A stretch of 8,877 nucleotides of DNA from Pseudomonadota bacterium (GCA_023423775.1 JAFAEZ010000104.1:1-8877); one strand, 5' to 3'; positions 1 through 7,512 are shown, counted from the stretch's first letter. The notes: a model not told the origin generated them from the letters alone. A program made the numbers and translations.

Positions 1-70
1 CCCCCCCCGCCCGGCCGCTCTTCTCGCGTTCGGGCTGGTCTCGGCCGCGCCGGCCCCCTAAATCCGCCTC

Positions 71-1993
71 GTGAACGATCCCAGCTCATCCGACCGATTC
101 CACGAGGAAAAATCCGCTTACACGGTACGCGGCAGCGACAAGCCCGACGTCGAGGCGGGCGTCGCGGCGATCCGCAACGTCGTGCGGACGCTGCCGGTGC
201 GACCCGGCGTCTACCGGATGCTCGATGCCAAGGGCGAGGTCCTCTACGTCGGCAAGGCGCGCGCGCTCAAGAACCGGGTCACCAACTACACCCAGGTCTC
301 GCGGCTCACCAAGCGGCTGCAGCGGATGGTCGCGCAGACCCGCGACATGACGATCGTCACCACCAACACCGAGGCCGAGGCGCTGCTGCTCGAGGCGCAG
401 CTGATCAAGCGCTACCGGCCGCCCTACAACGTGCTGTTGCGCGACGACAAAAGCTTCCCCTTCATCCTGCTGAGGGAGGACCATGAGTTCCCGCGCGTGA
501 CCAAGCATCGCGGCGCCCGCCGCGCCAAAGGCCAATATTACGGCCCCTTCGCGAGCGCCGGATCGGTCACCCGGACGCTGAACGCGCTGCAGAAGCTGTT
601 CCTGCTGAGGAGCTGCTCGGACAGTTTCTTCGCCAATCGCTCGCGGCCGTGCCTGCTGTACCAGATCAAGCGCTGCTCGGCGCCCTGCGTCGGCCGCATC
701 GACCAGGCCGGCTATGACGAGCTGGTCGGCGACGCCAAGGACTTCCTCGGCGGCAAGTCGACCAAGGTGCAGCAGAAGCTCGGCGCGCTGATGACCAAGG
801 CGGCCGAGGACATGGATTTCGAGCTCGCCACCGTCTACCGCGACCGCTTGCGCGCGCTCACCTTCATCCAGGGCTCCCAGACCGTCCACGCCGAAGGGCT
901 GGGCGATGCCGACATATTCGGTCTCGCCTGCAAGGGCGGGGCGATGTGCATCCAGGCCTTCTTCATCCGCGGCGGCCAGAATTGGGGCCATCGCAGCTTC
1001 TTCCCGGCCCATACCAACGACGTGCCGGAGGAGGAGGTGCTGACCAGCTTCCTCACCCAATTCTACGAGGAGATGCCGCCGCCCAAGCTCGTCCTGCTCG
1101 ACCGCGTCCTGTCGGAGGCCGACCTGCTCGCCGAGGCGCTGGGCGAGCGCGCCGAGCGCAAGGTGACGTTGAAGGTCCCGCAGCGCGGCGACCAGGCCAA
1201 ATTGATGCGCCAGGCCGTGCGCAATGCCGAGGAGGCGCTCGACCGCCGCCTCGCCGAAAGCAGCACCCAGAATGCCAACCTGCGCTCGCTTGCTGACCTG
1301 TTCGAGCTCGACGGCCCGCCCGAGCGGATCGAGGTCTACGACAACAGCCACATCATGGGCACCAACGCGATCGGCGCGATGATCGTCGCCGGCCCCGAAG
1401 GCTTCCGCAAAAACAGCTACCGTAAGTTCAACATCAAGCGCGACGAGACCGTGCCGGGCGACGATTTCGCGATGATGCGCGAGGTGCTGAGCCGCCGCTT
1501 CGCCCGGCTCGAGAAGGAGGATCCGGACCGCACCAAGGGCGACTGGCCGAGCCTGCTGCTGATTGACGGGGGCAAGGGGCAGTTGAGCGCGGTCTGCGAG
1601 GTGATGGAGGATGCCGGCGTCCACGACGTGCCGGTCGTCGCGATCTCCAAGGGGCCGGACCGCAATGCCGGCCGGGAGGTCTTCCATTTGCCCGGCGGGC
1701 GCGAGATCACCCTGCCGCCCAACGATCCGGTCCTGTTCTTCCTCCAGCGGCTGCGCGACGAGGCGCACCGCTTCGCGATCGGCGCCCATCGCCAGAAAAG
1801 GGCGAAGAGCTTCGCCGCCAATCCGCTCGACGACGTCCCCGGCATCGGCCCGAGCCGCAAGCGGGCCTTGCTGATGCATTTCGGAACGGCGCGGGCGGTG
1901 AAGGGCGCCGCGCTGGAGGATCTGGAGAAGGCGCCCGGCATCTCGAAGGCGATGGCGCGCGGCATTTACGATTATTTTCATCCGCGCGGCTAG
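71..1993 (+). CDS. uvrC: UvrABC system protein C, excinuclease subunit
   Basis: UvrC makes the 3' and 5' incisions around a DNA lesion handed over by UvrA/UvrB in cytoplasmic nucleotide excision repair. The 640-residue product shows the full architecture. A GIY-YIG nuclease domain has GVY at 46-48 and YVG at 59-61. Cysteines 182, 194, 202 and 206 have the 12-8-4 spacing of the Fe-S cluster cysteines of E. coli UvrC (154/166/174/178). A UVR helical hairpin that binds UvrB lies at about 233-265. The RNase H-like nuclease domain has D424 (in YDNSH), D499 (in LIDGGKGQ) and H566 as the likely catalytic triad. A C-terminal tandem helix-hairpin-helix covers about 585-637. The GTG at 71 is the start; no good Shine-Dalgarno precedes it, but the sequence from about residue 15 onward looks like other sphingomonad UvrCs. 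The N-terminus is about 27 residues longer than in E. coli. It is first in a five-gene plus-strand run. Confidence 0.97.
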   Translation: MNDPSSSDRFHEEKSAYTVRGSDKPDVEAGVAAIRNVVRTLPVRPGVYRMLDAKGEVLYVGKARALKNRVTNYTQVSRLTKRLQRMVAQTRDMTIVTTNTEAEALLLEAQLIKRYRPPYNVLLRDDKSFPFILLREDHEFPRVTKHRGARRAKGQYYGPFASAGSVTRTLNALQKLFLLRSCSDSFFANRSRPCLLYQIKRCSAPCVGRIDQAGYDELVGDAKDFLGGKSTKVQQKLGALMTKAAEDMDFELATVYRDRLRALTFIQGSQTVHAEGLGDADIFGLACKGGAMCIQAFFIRGGQNWGHRSFFPAHTNDVPEEEVLTSFLTQFYEEMPPPKLVLLDRVLSEADLLAEALGERAERKVTLKVPQRGDQAKLMRQAVRNAEEALDRRLAESSTQNANLRSLADLFELDGPPERIEVYDNSHIMGTNAIGAMIVAGPEGFRKNSYRKFNIKRDETVPGDDFAMMREVLSRRFARLEKEDPDRTKGDWPSLLLIDGGKGQLSAVCEVMEDAGVHDVPVVAISKGPDRNAGREVFHLPGGREITLPPNDPVLFFLQRLRDEAHRFAIGAHRQKRAKSFAANPLDDVPGIGPSRKRALLMHFGTARAVKGAALEDLEKAPGISKAMARGIYDYFHPRG

Positions 1994-2002
1994 GTTGGGA
2001 GG

Positions 2003-3022
2003 ATGGCGACGTCCGTCCTCCTGACCGTCGATACCGAGCTCACCTGGCGGCATTATGCCGCCGGGCTCTCGTGGCAGGACAATTTTGCGCGTTCGTACGA
2101 GGCGGCGGGCGTCGGCATTCCCTATCAGCTGCGGATGCTCGCCGAGCACGATCTTAAGGCCTGCTTCTTCGTCGATCCGATGCCGGCTTTGCACTACGGG
2201 CTCGATCCCGTCCGCCGCATGGTCGATCCCATCCTGGAGGCCGGCCAGGAGGTGCAGCTCCATCTCCACCCGTTCTGGGCCGGTCTTGGCGACGAGAATG
2301 GCGAAGACCCGATATTCGAGCTGACCGCGTTTCCGCTCGAGCTTCAGCACGATCTCATCCGCGACGCGCGCGACTTGTTGATCGAGGCCGGCGTTCCCGG
2401 ACCCATCGCGTTCCGCTCCGGCAGCTATGCGGCCAATGCCGATACGTTGGGTGCGCTTGCCCGGCTCGGCATACGCTACGACAGCAGCCACAATGGCAGC
2501 CATCATCCATGGCCGAGCGCGCTGCCGCTCGATCCAGCGCAGATTGCACCGGTGCGCCACCGCGGCGTGACGATCGTGCCCGTTACACAGGCGCGCGACC
2601 GGCCGGGCCGCCTGCGTCACCTCCAATTATGCGCGGTCTCGGCGGCCGAGATGCGGGCGGCCCTGATCCATGCCGCGGCCAACCATCACCCGCTCGTGAC
2701 GATCGTCAGCCACAGCTTCGAGCTCGCCACGCGCGACGGCCTCCGCCCGAACCGGACCTTGTGCCGCCGCTTCGAGAAATTGTGCCGCTTCCTCGCCAGG
2801 CGGCGCGACGCCCTGCCGACCGCGCATTTCGCCGATCTCGGGGCCATGCCGCTCGAGCAGGAGGCGACGCCGCTGCCGCCCGACCGGCTGCGGACGAACC
2901 TGCGCGTCGCCGAGCAAATCTGGGCGGAGGCGCGTTACGAGCGACCCGCCTCGGCGCTCACCGCCTTGTCCGGGACTTCCGCGACCGGGCTGGAGATCTT
3001 GCTGTCCTATGCCGCGCGCTGA
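2003..3022 (+). CDS. Polysaccharide deacetylase-like (NodB-fold) protein
   Basis: This 339-residue protein looks like a carbohydrate esterase family 4 (NodB-like) deacetylase, which removes N- or O-acetyl groups from sugars with a bound metal. Seen in the sequence: a motif-1-like TVDTE at 8-12 (D10 as likely base), H87 and H89 in HLHPFW as likely metal ligands, AFRSGSY at 136-142 (motif 3) and VSHSFE at 235-240 (motif-5-like histidine H237). The D-T-E first motif resembles the subgroup around LPS and capsule proteins such as WalW and WbmS; that subgroup assignment is from memory. No signal peptide or membrane segment is visible, so it probably acts in the cytoplasm. The ATG at 2003 is the only possible start, because an in-frame TAG (the uvrC stop) lies at 1991. 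It begins 9 nt after uvrC, and its last 14 nt overlap the next gene. The substrate is unknown. Confidence 0.82.
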   Translation: MATSVLLTVDTELTWRHYAAGLSWQDNFARSYEAAGVGIPYQLRMLAEHDLKACFFVDPMPALHYGLDPVRRMVDPILEAGQEVQLHLHPFWAGLGDENGEDPIFELTAFPLELQHDLIRDARDLLIEAGVPGPIAFRSGSYAANADTLGALARLGIRYDSSHNGSHHPWPSALPLDPAQIAPVRHRGVTIVPVTQARDRPGRLRHLQLCAVSAAEMRAALIHAAANHHPLVTIVSHSFELATRDGLRPNRTLCRRFEKLCRFLARRRDALPTAHFADLGAMPLEQEATPLPPDRLRTNLRVAEQIWAEARYERPASALTALSGTSATGLEILLSYAAR

Positions 3023-3920
3023 CGGCATCGCGCTGCCCTTCCGGGTCGGGGCGCACACTTTGTGGCGCGTCCGCCGCCGGCTCGTGCGCGTTCCCGTCTC
3101 GCTCGCGCAAGGGCTGGCCGGCGGGATGCCGTCTTTGCCGCCGCTGGACCGGGCGAGCGACGGCTACCTCGTCACCGCGGCCCCGGCCGTCCATGCCCAA
3201 GCGCTGGGCCGTCCTGCCGGGCTGATCCCGTTCGTGCGGCAATCCTATCGGCGCTGCTATGCCGCGCTGGATCTGGGCTATGACTCCTATCTCGCCGGCT
3301 TTTCGGCCAAGACCCGCTCGACCCTGCAGCGCAAGCTGCGCCGCTTCGCCGACCGGAGCGGCGGCGCCATCGACCTCCGCGCCTACGCCACGCCGGAGGC
3401 GATGGACGAATTCTACCGCCACGCGCGCTCCGTCTCGGCCAAGACCTACCAGGAACGGTTGCTCGGCGCTGGCCTGCCCGAGGGGCGTGAGGCGCTGGAG
3501 GGCATGCGCGCGCTCGCCCGGCGCGATGCCGTGCGGGCGTGGCTGCTGTTCCTCGAAGGCGAGCCGGTGAGCTACCTCTATGCGCCCGCGGAGGGTGATA
3601 CTCTGCTCTACGCCTATCTCGGCTACGATCCCGCCTGCGCGGATCTTTCGCCGGGCACGGTGCTGCAGCTCGAGGCGATGCGCGACCTGATGGCCGAGAG
3701 CCGCTTCCGCCTGTTCGACTTCACCGAAGGCGAGGGGCAGCACAAGCGGCTGTTCTCGACCGGCAGCATCGACTGCGTCGACCTGCTCCTGCTCCGCCCG
3801 ACCCTCGCCAACCGCCTGATCGGCCACGGCCTCGCGGCGTTCGACGGCGCCGTCGCCGGAGTGAAGACCTTGCTGGCCAAACTCGGGCTGGAAAGGCTCG
3901 TCCGCGCGCGCCTGCGCTGA
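3009..3920 (+). CDS. CelD/BcsL-type GNAT acyltransferase (BioF2-like domain)
   Basis: This 303-residue protein belongs to the GNAT-fold acyltransferases of the CelD/BcsL type (Acetyltransf_6, BioF2-like), which occur in cellulose and exopolysaccharide gene clusters. Supporting stretches are the basic SAKTRSTLQRKLRRF helix at 99-113, AKTYQERL at 144-151, the acyl-CoA site region LGYDPACADLSPGTVLQLE at about 204-222, and FDFTEGEGQHKRLFSTG at 236-252, a hallmark of the family. The ATG lies inside the end of the deacetylase gene, overlapping 14 nt in another frame, which suggests translational coupling. A GGAG at 2992-2995 is 13 nt upstream, longer than ideal. The stop TGA is followed at once by an in-frame TAG. 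By context it likely acylates the sugar or glycolipid that the preceding deacetylase acts on, but the donor and acceptor cannot be read from the sequence. Confidence 0.83.
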   Translation: MPRADGIALPFRVGAHTLWRVRRRLVRVPVSLAQGLAGGMPSLPPLDRASDGYLVTAAPAVHAQALGRPAGLIPFVRQSYRRCYAALDLGYDSYLAGFSAKTRSTLQRKLRRFADRSGGAIDLRAYATPEAMDEFYRHARSVSAKTYQERLLGAGLPEGREALEGMRALARRDAVRAWLLFLEGEPVSYLYAPAEGDTLLYAYLGYDPACADLSPGTVLQLEAMRDLMAESRFRLFDFTEGEGQHKRLFSTGSIDCVDLLLLRPTLANRLIGHGLAAFDGAVAGVKTLLAKLGLERLVRARLR

Positions 3921-3935
3921 TAGGCTCGCGCGCTC

Positions 3936-4667
3936 ATGCATATCGAGAGCCAGGCCATCATCGTCGCCGTGCGCCCCCATGGCGAGCATGGCGCGATCGT
4001 GCGCGCGCTGACGCCCGCCGACGGCGTCCAGCCCGGCTATGTGCGCGGGGGCCGCTCTCGGCGGCTGCGCCCCGTCCTGCTCGCCGGCAACCTCGTCCAG
4101 GCCGACTATCGCGCCCGCACCGACGAGCAGCTCGCCCACCTCGGCGTCGAATTGGTGCACAGCCGCGCGCCCTTGCTGGTCGAGGCGCTGCCGGCGGCGG
4201 CGATCGACTGGGCGACCGCGCTCACCGCCGCCACTTTGCCCGAGGGCCAGCCCTATCCGCGTCTCTATGACGCGCTGGACGGCCTGCTGTCGGCGGTCGA
4301 GGCGGCGCCGAGCGCCAAGGGCTGGGCCAGCGCGCTGGTCCGCTACGAGATATTGCTGCTGTCCGAGCTCGGCTTCGGGCTCGACCTCAGTCAGTGCGCC
4401 GCCTCGGGCGCTACTGAGGACCTGGCCTATGTCAGCCCGAAGAGCGGCCGCGCGGTCAGCCGGGAAGGGGCGGGAGACTATGCCGACCGGCTCTTGCCGC
4501 TCCCGGCCTTCGTTCTTGGCGGCGGTGCGGCTGAGTGGGACGACATTTTCGCCGGGCTGCGGCTCACCCGCCATTTCCTCGCCCGCGACCTGCTGATCGA
4601 GCGCCAGTCCGACATACTCGCAGCCCGCGATCGGCTCGTGGAGCGGCTGAGGCGGGTCACGCGTTGA
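3936..4667 (+). CDS. recO: DNA repair protein RecO
   Basis: RecO works with RecR (and RecF) to load RecA onto SSB-coated single-stranded DNA during gap repair and replication restart. The 243-residue length fits the family. The N-terminal OB fold (about 1-78) begins with the typical HIESQAIIVAVRPHGEHGAIV pattern and has the YVRGGRSRRLRPVLLAGNLV segment at 35-54. A helical domain follows, with the LVRYEILLLSELGFGLDLSQC stretch (134-154) and EDLAYVSPKSGRAVS (161-175). The C-terminus carries LRLTRHFLARDLL at 208-220. The four-cysteine zinc site found in some RecO proteins is absent (only C154 in that region). The gene starts 15 nt after the acyltransferase with no clear Shine-Dalgarno, so it probably relies on coupled or upstream translation. 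It sits in the same plus-strand run as uvrC. Confidence 0.93.
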   Translation: MHIESQAIIVAVRPHGEHGAIVRALTPADGVQPGYVRGGRSRRLRPVLLAGNLVQADYRARTDEQLAHLGVELVHSRAPLLVEALPAAAIDWATALTAATLPEGQPYPRLYDALDGLLSAVEAAPSAKGWASALVRYEILLLSELGFGLDLSQCAASGATEDLAYVSPKSGRAVSREGAGDYADRLLPLPAFVLGGGAAEWDDIFAGLRLTRHFLARDLLIERQSDILAARDRLVERLRRVTR

Positions 4668-4685
4668 CGCCACGCACGCGACAGT

Positions 4686-4691
4686 GGAAGG
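4686..4691 (+). promoter_or_regulatory. Shine-Dalgarno that decides the apaG start
   Basis: GGAAGG lies 7 nt before the GTG at 4699. An alternative in-frame GTG at 4684 lies immediately before this site and has no ribosome binding sequence of its own. The spacing therefore supports the shorter, 132-residue ApaG. Confidence 0.7.
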
Positions 4692-4698
4692 TCCGTCT

Positions 4699-5097
4699 GT
4701 GAAAGCTCTTTTTCCCCATTCGACGACCACCCGCGACGTCACCGTGCGCGTCTCGGTCAGCTTCCTTCCCGAACAGTCGGAGCCCGAGCGCGGCCGCTGG
4801 TTCTGGGCCTATCATGTCCGCATCGAGAATGAGGGCGCGCGCGCGGTCCAGCTCGTCAGTCGCGAATGGACCATCCTCGACGGCCGCGGCGGCCGCCACG
4901 AGGTGCAGGGCGAGGGCGTGGTCGGCGAGCAGCCGGTGATCGAGCCCGGCGCCTCCTTCGACTATGTCTCGGGATGCCCGCTCAACACACCGACCGGCGC
5001 GATGGAGGGCCGCTATCACATGATCGGCGCCGACGGTCACAGCTTCGCGGTCGCCATCCCCCGCTTCCCTTTGGTCGCGCCCGCGGTCACGAGCTGA
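4699..5097 (+). CDS. apaG: ApaG (DUF525) family protein
   Basis: ApaG is a small immunoglobulin/fibronectin-III-like beta protein. Genetic data have linked it to Co2+ resistance and Mg2+ efflux, but its biochemical role is not settled. The 132-residue product shows the conserved family core: RGRWFWAYHVRIENEG (31-46), a tryptophan strand REWTILDGRGGRHEV (55-69), the GEGVVGEQP loop (71-79), the region FDYVSGCPLNTPTGAMEGRY (87-106), and a C-terminal strand ending in IPRFPLVAP. I chose the GTG at 4699 over the in-frame GTG at 4684 because GGAAGG sits 7 nt upstream and MKALFPH is a natural N-terminus for relatives. It lies 31 nt after recO and is last in the plus-strand run. Its stop is one base from the stop of the opposing membrane-protein gene. 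Confidence 0.93.
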   Translation: MKALFPHSTTTRDVTVRVSVSFLPEQSEPERGRWFWAYHVRIENEGARAVQLVSREWTILDGRGGRHEVQGEGVVGEQPVIEPGASFDYVSGCPLNTPTGAMEGRYHMIGADGHSFAVAIPRFPLVAPAVTS

Positions 5098-5102
5098 GTC
5101 AG
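5094..5102. other. 9-bp palindrome at a one-base convergent junction
   Basis: CTGAGTCAG is a perfect palindrome around G5098. It contains the TGA stop of apaG on the plus strand and the TGA stop of the membrane-protein gene on the minus strand, and also a GANTC site (GAGTC, 5096-5100). There is no room here for an intrinsic terminator, so the transcripts of both operons must overlap or end by another route. Confidence 0.55.
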
Positions 5103-5401
5103 GGCAGGGGCCGCAGCGCCTCCAGGACGAGCAGCGGCGGCACCGTCAGCAGCAGCGCCAGGATCAGGTCGAAGGCGCGGATCGGCCGCAGGCGGCGGCC
5201 GCGCTTCCGGTGCCGGACCAGGTCGAATGCGGTGAAGGCAAGGATCGAGAGGCCGCAGAAGGCCGAGAGCGCCAGCGCCGCGACATAGGGCAGCCGCACC
5301 GCCTCCTGCCACGCGGCATAGACCGGCCACAGCACCAACGCGGCGAGCCCGGCGGCGACGCCGATCCCGGTCGCCCGCCGCAATGTCCACAATCCCGTCA
5401 T
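5099..5401 (-). CDS. Small three-helix membrane protein, function unknown
   Basis: I do not recognise this 100-residue protein. It shows three hydrophobic stretches, about 10-30, 38-63 and 77-95, with a strongly basic loop (RHRKRGRR, 63-70) between the second and third. By the positive-inside rule that loop should be cytoplasmic, which puts the N-terminus outside. The frame is open 15 codons further upstream, but the ATG at 5401 is favoured: a GAGG made partly from the parE TGA stop (5407-5411) lies 5 nt upstream, and an upstream start would place the N-terminus inside parE. The gap to parE is 7 nt, so translation is probably coupled to parE. No catalytic motif is visible; only the location and the likely operon with parE can be stated. 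Confidence 0.68.
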   Translation of the reverse strand: MTGLWTLRRATGIGVAAGLAALVLWPVYAAWQEAVRLPYVAALALSAFCGLSILAFTAFDLVRHRKRGRRLRPIRAFDLILALLLTVPPLLVLEALRPLP

Positions 5402-5408
5402 CGCTGCC

Positions 5409-7385
5409 TCAGGCGTCGATTTCTTCGTCGTCCAGCTCGGCCGCATGGTTCTGGATGAAGTGGAAGCGATGCTCGGGGTTCTTGCCCATGAGCCGGTCGA
5501 CCAGATCCTTCACCGCGACCCTTTCCTCATATTCCTGGGGCAGGGTGATGCGGATCAGCGAGCGCGTCTTCGGGTCCATCGTCGTCTCGCGCAGCTGCGC
5601 CGGGTTCATCTCGCCCAGGCCCTTGAAGCGCGACACCTCGACCTTCTTGTTCTTGAACAGGGTGCGTTCGAGCTCGGCGCGCTGGGAATCGTCCTTGGCG
5701 TAGGCAATCGTGCCGCCCGCGACGAGCCGGTAGAGGGGAGGCTGGGCCAGATAGAGCGCGCCCTTCTTCACCAGCTCGGGCATCTCCTGGAAGAAGAAGG
5801 TCATCAGCAAAGTCGCGATATGGGCGCCGTCGACGTCGGCGTCGGTCATGATCACGATCCGCTCATAGCGCAACGAGTCGATCGTGCAGCGCTCGCGCGT
5901 GCCGCAGCCGAGCGCCTGGATGAGGTCGGCGATTTCCTGGTTGCCGGCGATCTTGGCGCTGTTGGCCGAGGCGACGTTGAGGATCTTTCCGCGGATCGGC
6001 AGGATCGCCTGGGTCTTGCGGTCGCGCGCCTGCTTGGCCGAGCCGCCGGCGCTGTCGCCTTCGACGATGAACAATTCGGTGCCGGCGGGATCGTCATTGG
6101 CGCAGTCGGTGAGCTTGCCGGGCAGGCGCAGCTTGCGGCTGCTGGTCGCGGTCTTGCGCTTCACCTCGCGCTCGGCGCGGCGCTTCAGTCGCTCGTCCAT
6201 GCGGTCGAGCACGAAGCCGAGCAGGGCGCGGCCGCGGTCCATATTGTCGGTGAGGAAATGGTCGAAATGGTCGCGCACCGCCGCTTCCACCAGGCGGGCC
6301 GCGTCGGGCGAGGTCAGGCGGTCCTTGGTCTGGCTCTGGAACTGGGGTTCGCGGATGAACACCGACAGCATGATCTCCGCGCCCGAGACGATGTCGTCGC
6401 CTTGTATGTCCTTGGCCTTCTTCTGGCCGACCAGCTCGCCGAACGCCCGGATGCCGCGGGTGAGGGCGTTGCGGATGCCCTGCTCGTGAGTGCCGCCGTC
6501 GGGCGTCGGGATGGTGTTGCAATAATAAGAGGAGCCGCCCTCGCTCCACAGCGGCCAGGCCACCGCCCATTCGACCCGGCCCTGGCGGTCGGGAAATTCC
6601 TGGGCGCCGCGGAAGAATTCGGCGGTCGCGCATTCGCGCGCGCCGACCTGCTCCTTCAGATGGTCGTAGAGGCCGCCCGGGAACTGGAACACCGCCTCGG
6701 CGGGCGTATCGTCGTCGATCAATGCCGGATCGCATTTCCAGCGTATCTCGACGCCGGCGAACAGATAGGCCTTGGACCGTGCCAGCCGGTAGAGGCGGCC
6801 GGGGCGGAACTTGGCAGCCTCGCCGAAGATGTCGCCGTCGGGCGTGAAGGCGAGCGAGGTTCCGCGCCGGTTGGGGGCGGCGCCGACCTTCTCCAGCTTC
6901 GAGGTCGGCAGGCCGCGGCTGTAGCTCTGGCGGTACAATTCCTTGTTGCGCGCGACCTCGACCACAGTGTCGGTCGACAGCGCGTTGACGACGCTGACGC
7001 CGACACCGTGCAGGCCGCCCGACGTCGCATAGGCCTTGTCGGAGAATTTGCCGCCCGAGTGCAGCATGGTGAGGATCACCTCGAGCGCCGACTTGTCCGG
7101 ATATTTGGGATGCGGGTCGATCGGGATGCCGCGGCCATTGTCGGTGATGGTGAGGCGGTTGCCTTCCTCCAGCGTCACCTCGATGCGGCTGGCGAAGCCG
7201 GCGACGGCCTCGTCCATCGCATTGTCGAGCACCTCGGCCGCGAGATGGTGCAGCGCCCGCTCGTCGGTGCCGCCGATATACATACCGGGCCGGCGGCGGA
7301 CCGGCTCGAGCCCTTCCAGGACCTCGATCGAGGAGGCGTCATATTCGGTGGATACGGGAGCGCTGGACGCGAACAGATCGGACAT
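5409..7385 (-). CDS. parE: DNA topoisomerase IV subunit B
   Basis: ParE is the ATPase subunit of topoisomerase IV, which with ParC decatenates daughter chromosomes and relaxes supercoils. The 658-residue product has the GHKL ATPase domain: EVLDNAMDEA at 51-60 with catalytic E51 and N55, TDNGRGIP at 81-88, and the glycine-rich lid GGLHGVGVSVVNALS at 123-137. A transducer domain follows, then the TOPRIM domain with ELFIVEGDSAGGSA at 437-450 (E443) and the acidic DADVDG at 515-520. PIRGKILN (463-470) and RFKGLGEMNP (586-595) are also present. Length and the absence of the large GyrB insertion favour ParE over GyrB. The frame is open to 7964, but the protein starts at the ATG at 7385 (MSDLFAS). 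That ATG has no Shine-Dalgarno and lies 6 nt from a likely -10 box. A small membrane-protein gene follows after 7 nt. Confidence 0.95.
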   Translation of the reverse strand: MSDLFASSAPVSTEYDASSIEVLEGLEPVRRRPGMYIGGTDERALHHLAAEVLDNAMDEAVAGFASRIEVTLEEGNRLTITDNGRGIPIDPHPKYPDKSALEVILTMLHSGGKFSDKAYATSGGLHGVGVSVVNALSTDTVVEVARNKELYRQSYSRGLPTSKLEKVGAAPNRRGTSLAFTPDGDIFGEAAKFRPGRLYRLARSKAYLFAGVEIRWKCDPALIDDDTPAEAVFQFPGGLYDHLKEQVGARECATAEFFRGAQEFPDRQGRVEWAVAWPLWSEGGSSYYCNTIPTPDGGTHEQGIRNALTRGIRAFGELVGQKKAKDIQGDDIVSGAEIMLSVFIREPQFQSQTKDRLTSPDAARLVEAAVRDHFDHFLTDNMDRGRALLGFVLDRMDERLKRRAEREVKRKTATSSRKLRLPGKLTDCANDDPAGTELFIVEGDSAGGSAKQARDRKTQAILPIRGKILNVASANSAKIAGNQEIADLIQALGCGTRERCTIDSLRYERIVIMTDADVDGAHIATLLMTFFFQEMPELVKKGALYLAQPPLYRLVAGGTIAYAKDDSQRAELERTLFKNKKVEVSRFKGLGEMNPAQLRETTMDPKTRSLIRITLPQEYEERVAVKDLVDRLMGKNPEHRFHFIQNHAAELDDEEIDA

Positions 7386-7391
7386 GACAAA

Positions 7392-7421
7392 TCTATAGGA
7401 CCGGGGAGCTTGCGAAGCCAA
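7392..7421 (-). promoter_or_regulatory. Predicted sigma70-type promoter of parE
   Basis: On the minus strand a TTGGCT (7416-7421) is separated by 18 nt from TATAGA (7392-7397). The end of the -10 box is 6 nt from the A of the parE ATG, so transcription would begin at or next to the start codon. A 6-nt inverted repeat, CGAAGC (7413-7418) and GCTTCG (7424-7429), overlaps the -35 box and could be an operator, though it may be chance. Confidence 0.5.
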
Positions 7422-7512
7422 GCGCTTCGTCCGGCGCGGCGTGGCCACATGCACCTCGATACGCTTGTTTAACCCTGTTCGCCTACGCTCCCGTCGGTTC
7501 GACTCGAAGCGC

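Noticed and set aside
2..61. Possible 3' end of an upstream plus-strand gene ending at the TAA at 59-61.
   Set aside because: Only 19 codons (Ala/Pro/Leu-rich) are visible and all neighbouring frames are equally GC-rich, so the call cannot be supported.
86..2626. Long minus-strand open frame (846 codons) opposite uvrC and the deacetylase gene.
   Set aside because: It is an antisense shadow caused by high GC and codon bias; its composition is rich in Arg, Ala, Gly and His with no recognisable domain, while both plus-strand genes show clear family motifs.
2958..4742. Long minus-strand open frame (594 codons) opposite the acyltransferase and recO.
   Set aside because: Same antisense shadow; recO and the acyltransferase explain the region fully.
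5037..5390. 117-codon minus-strand frame at the end of apaG.
   Set aside because: Ala/Arg/Pro-rich shadow of the three-helix membrane protein gene, which has its own ribosome binding site.
5445..7472. Long plus-strand open frame (675 codons) opposite parE.
   Set aside because: Shadow of parE; no domain recognised and it crosses the parE promoter.
7464..7489. Promoter for the PilZ gene from CTTGTT and CTACGC/TACGCT words.
   Set aside because: The spacer is 12-14 nt, too short for sigma70-type recognition.
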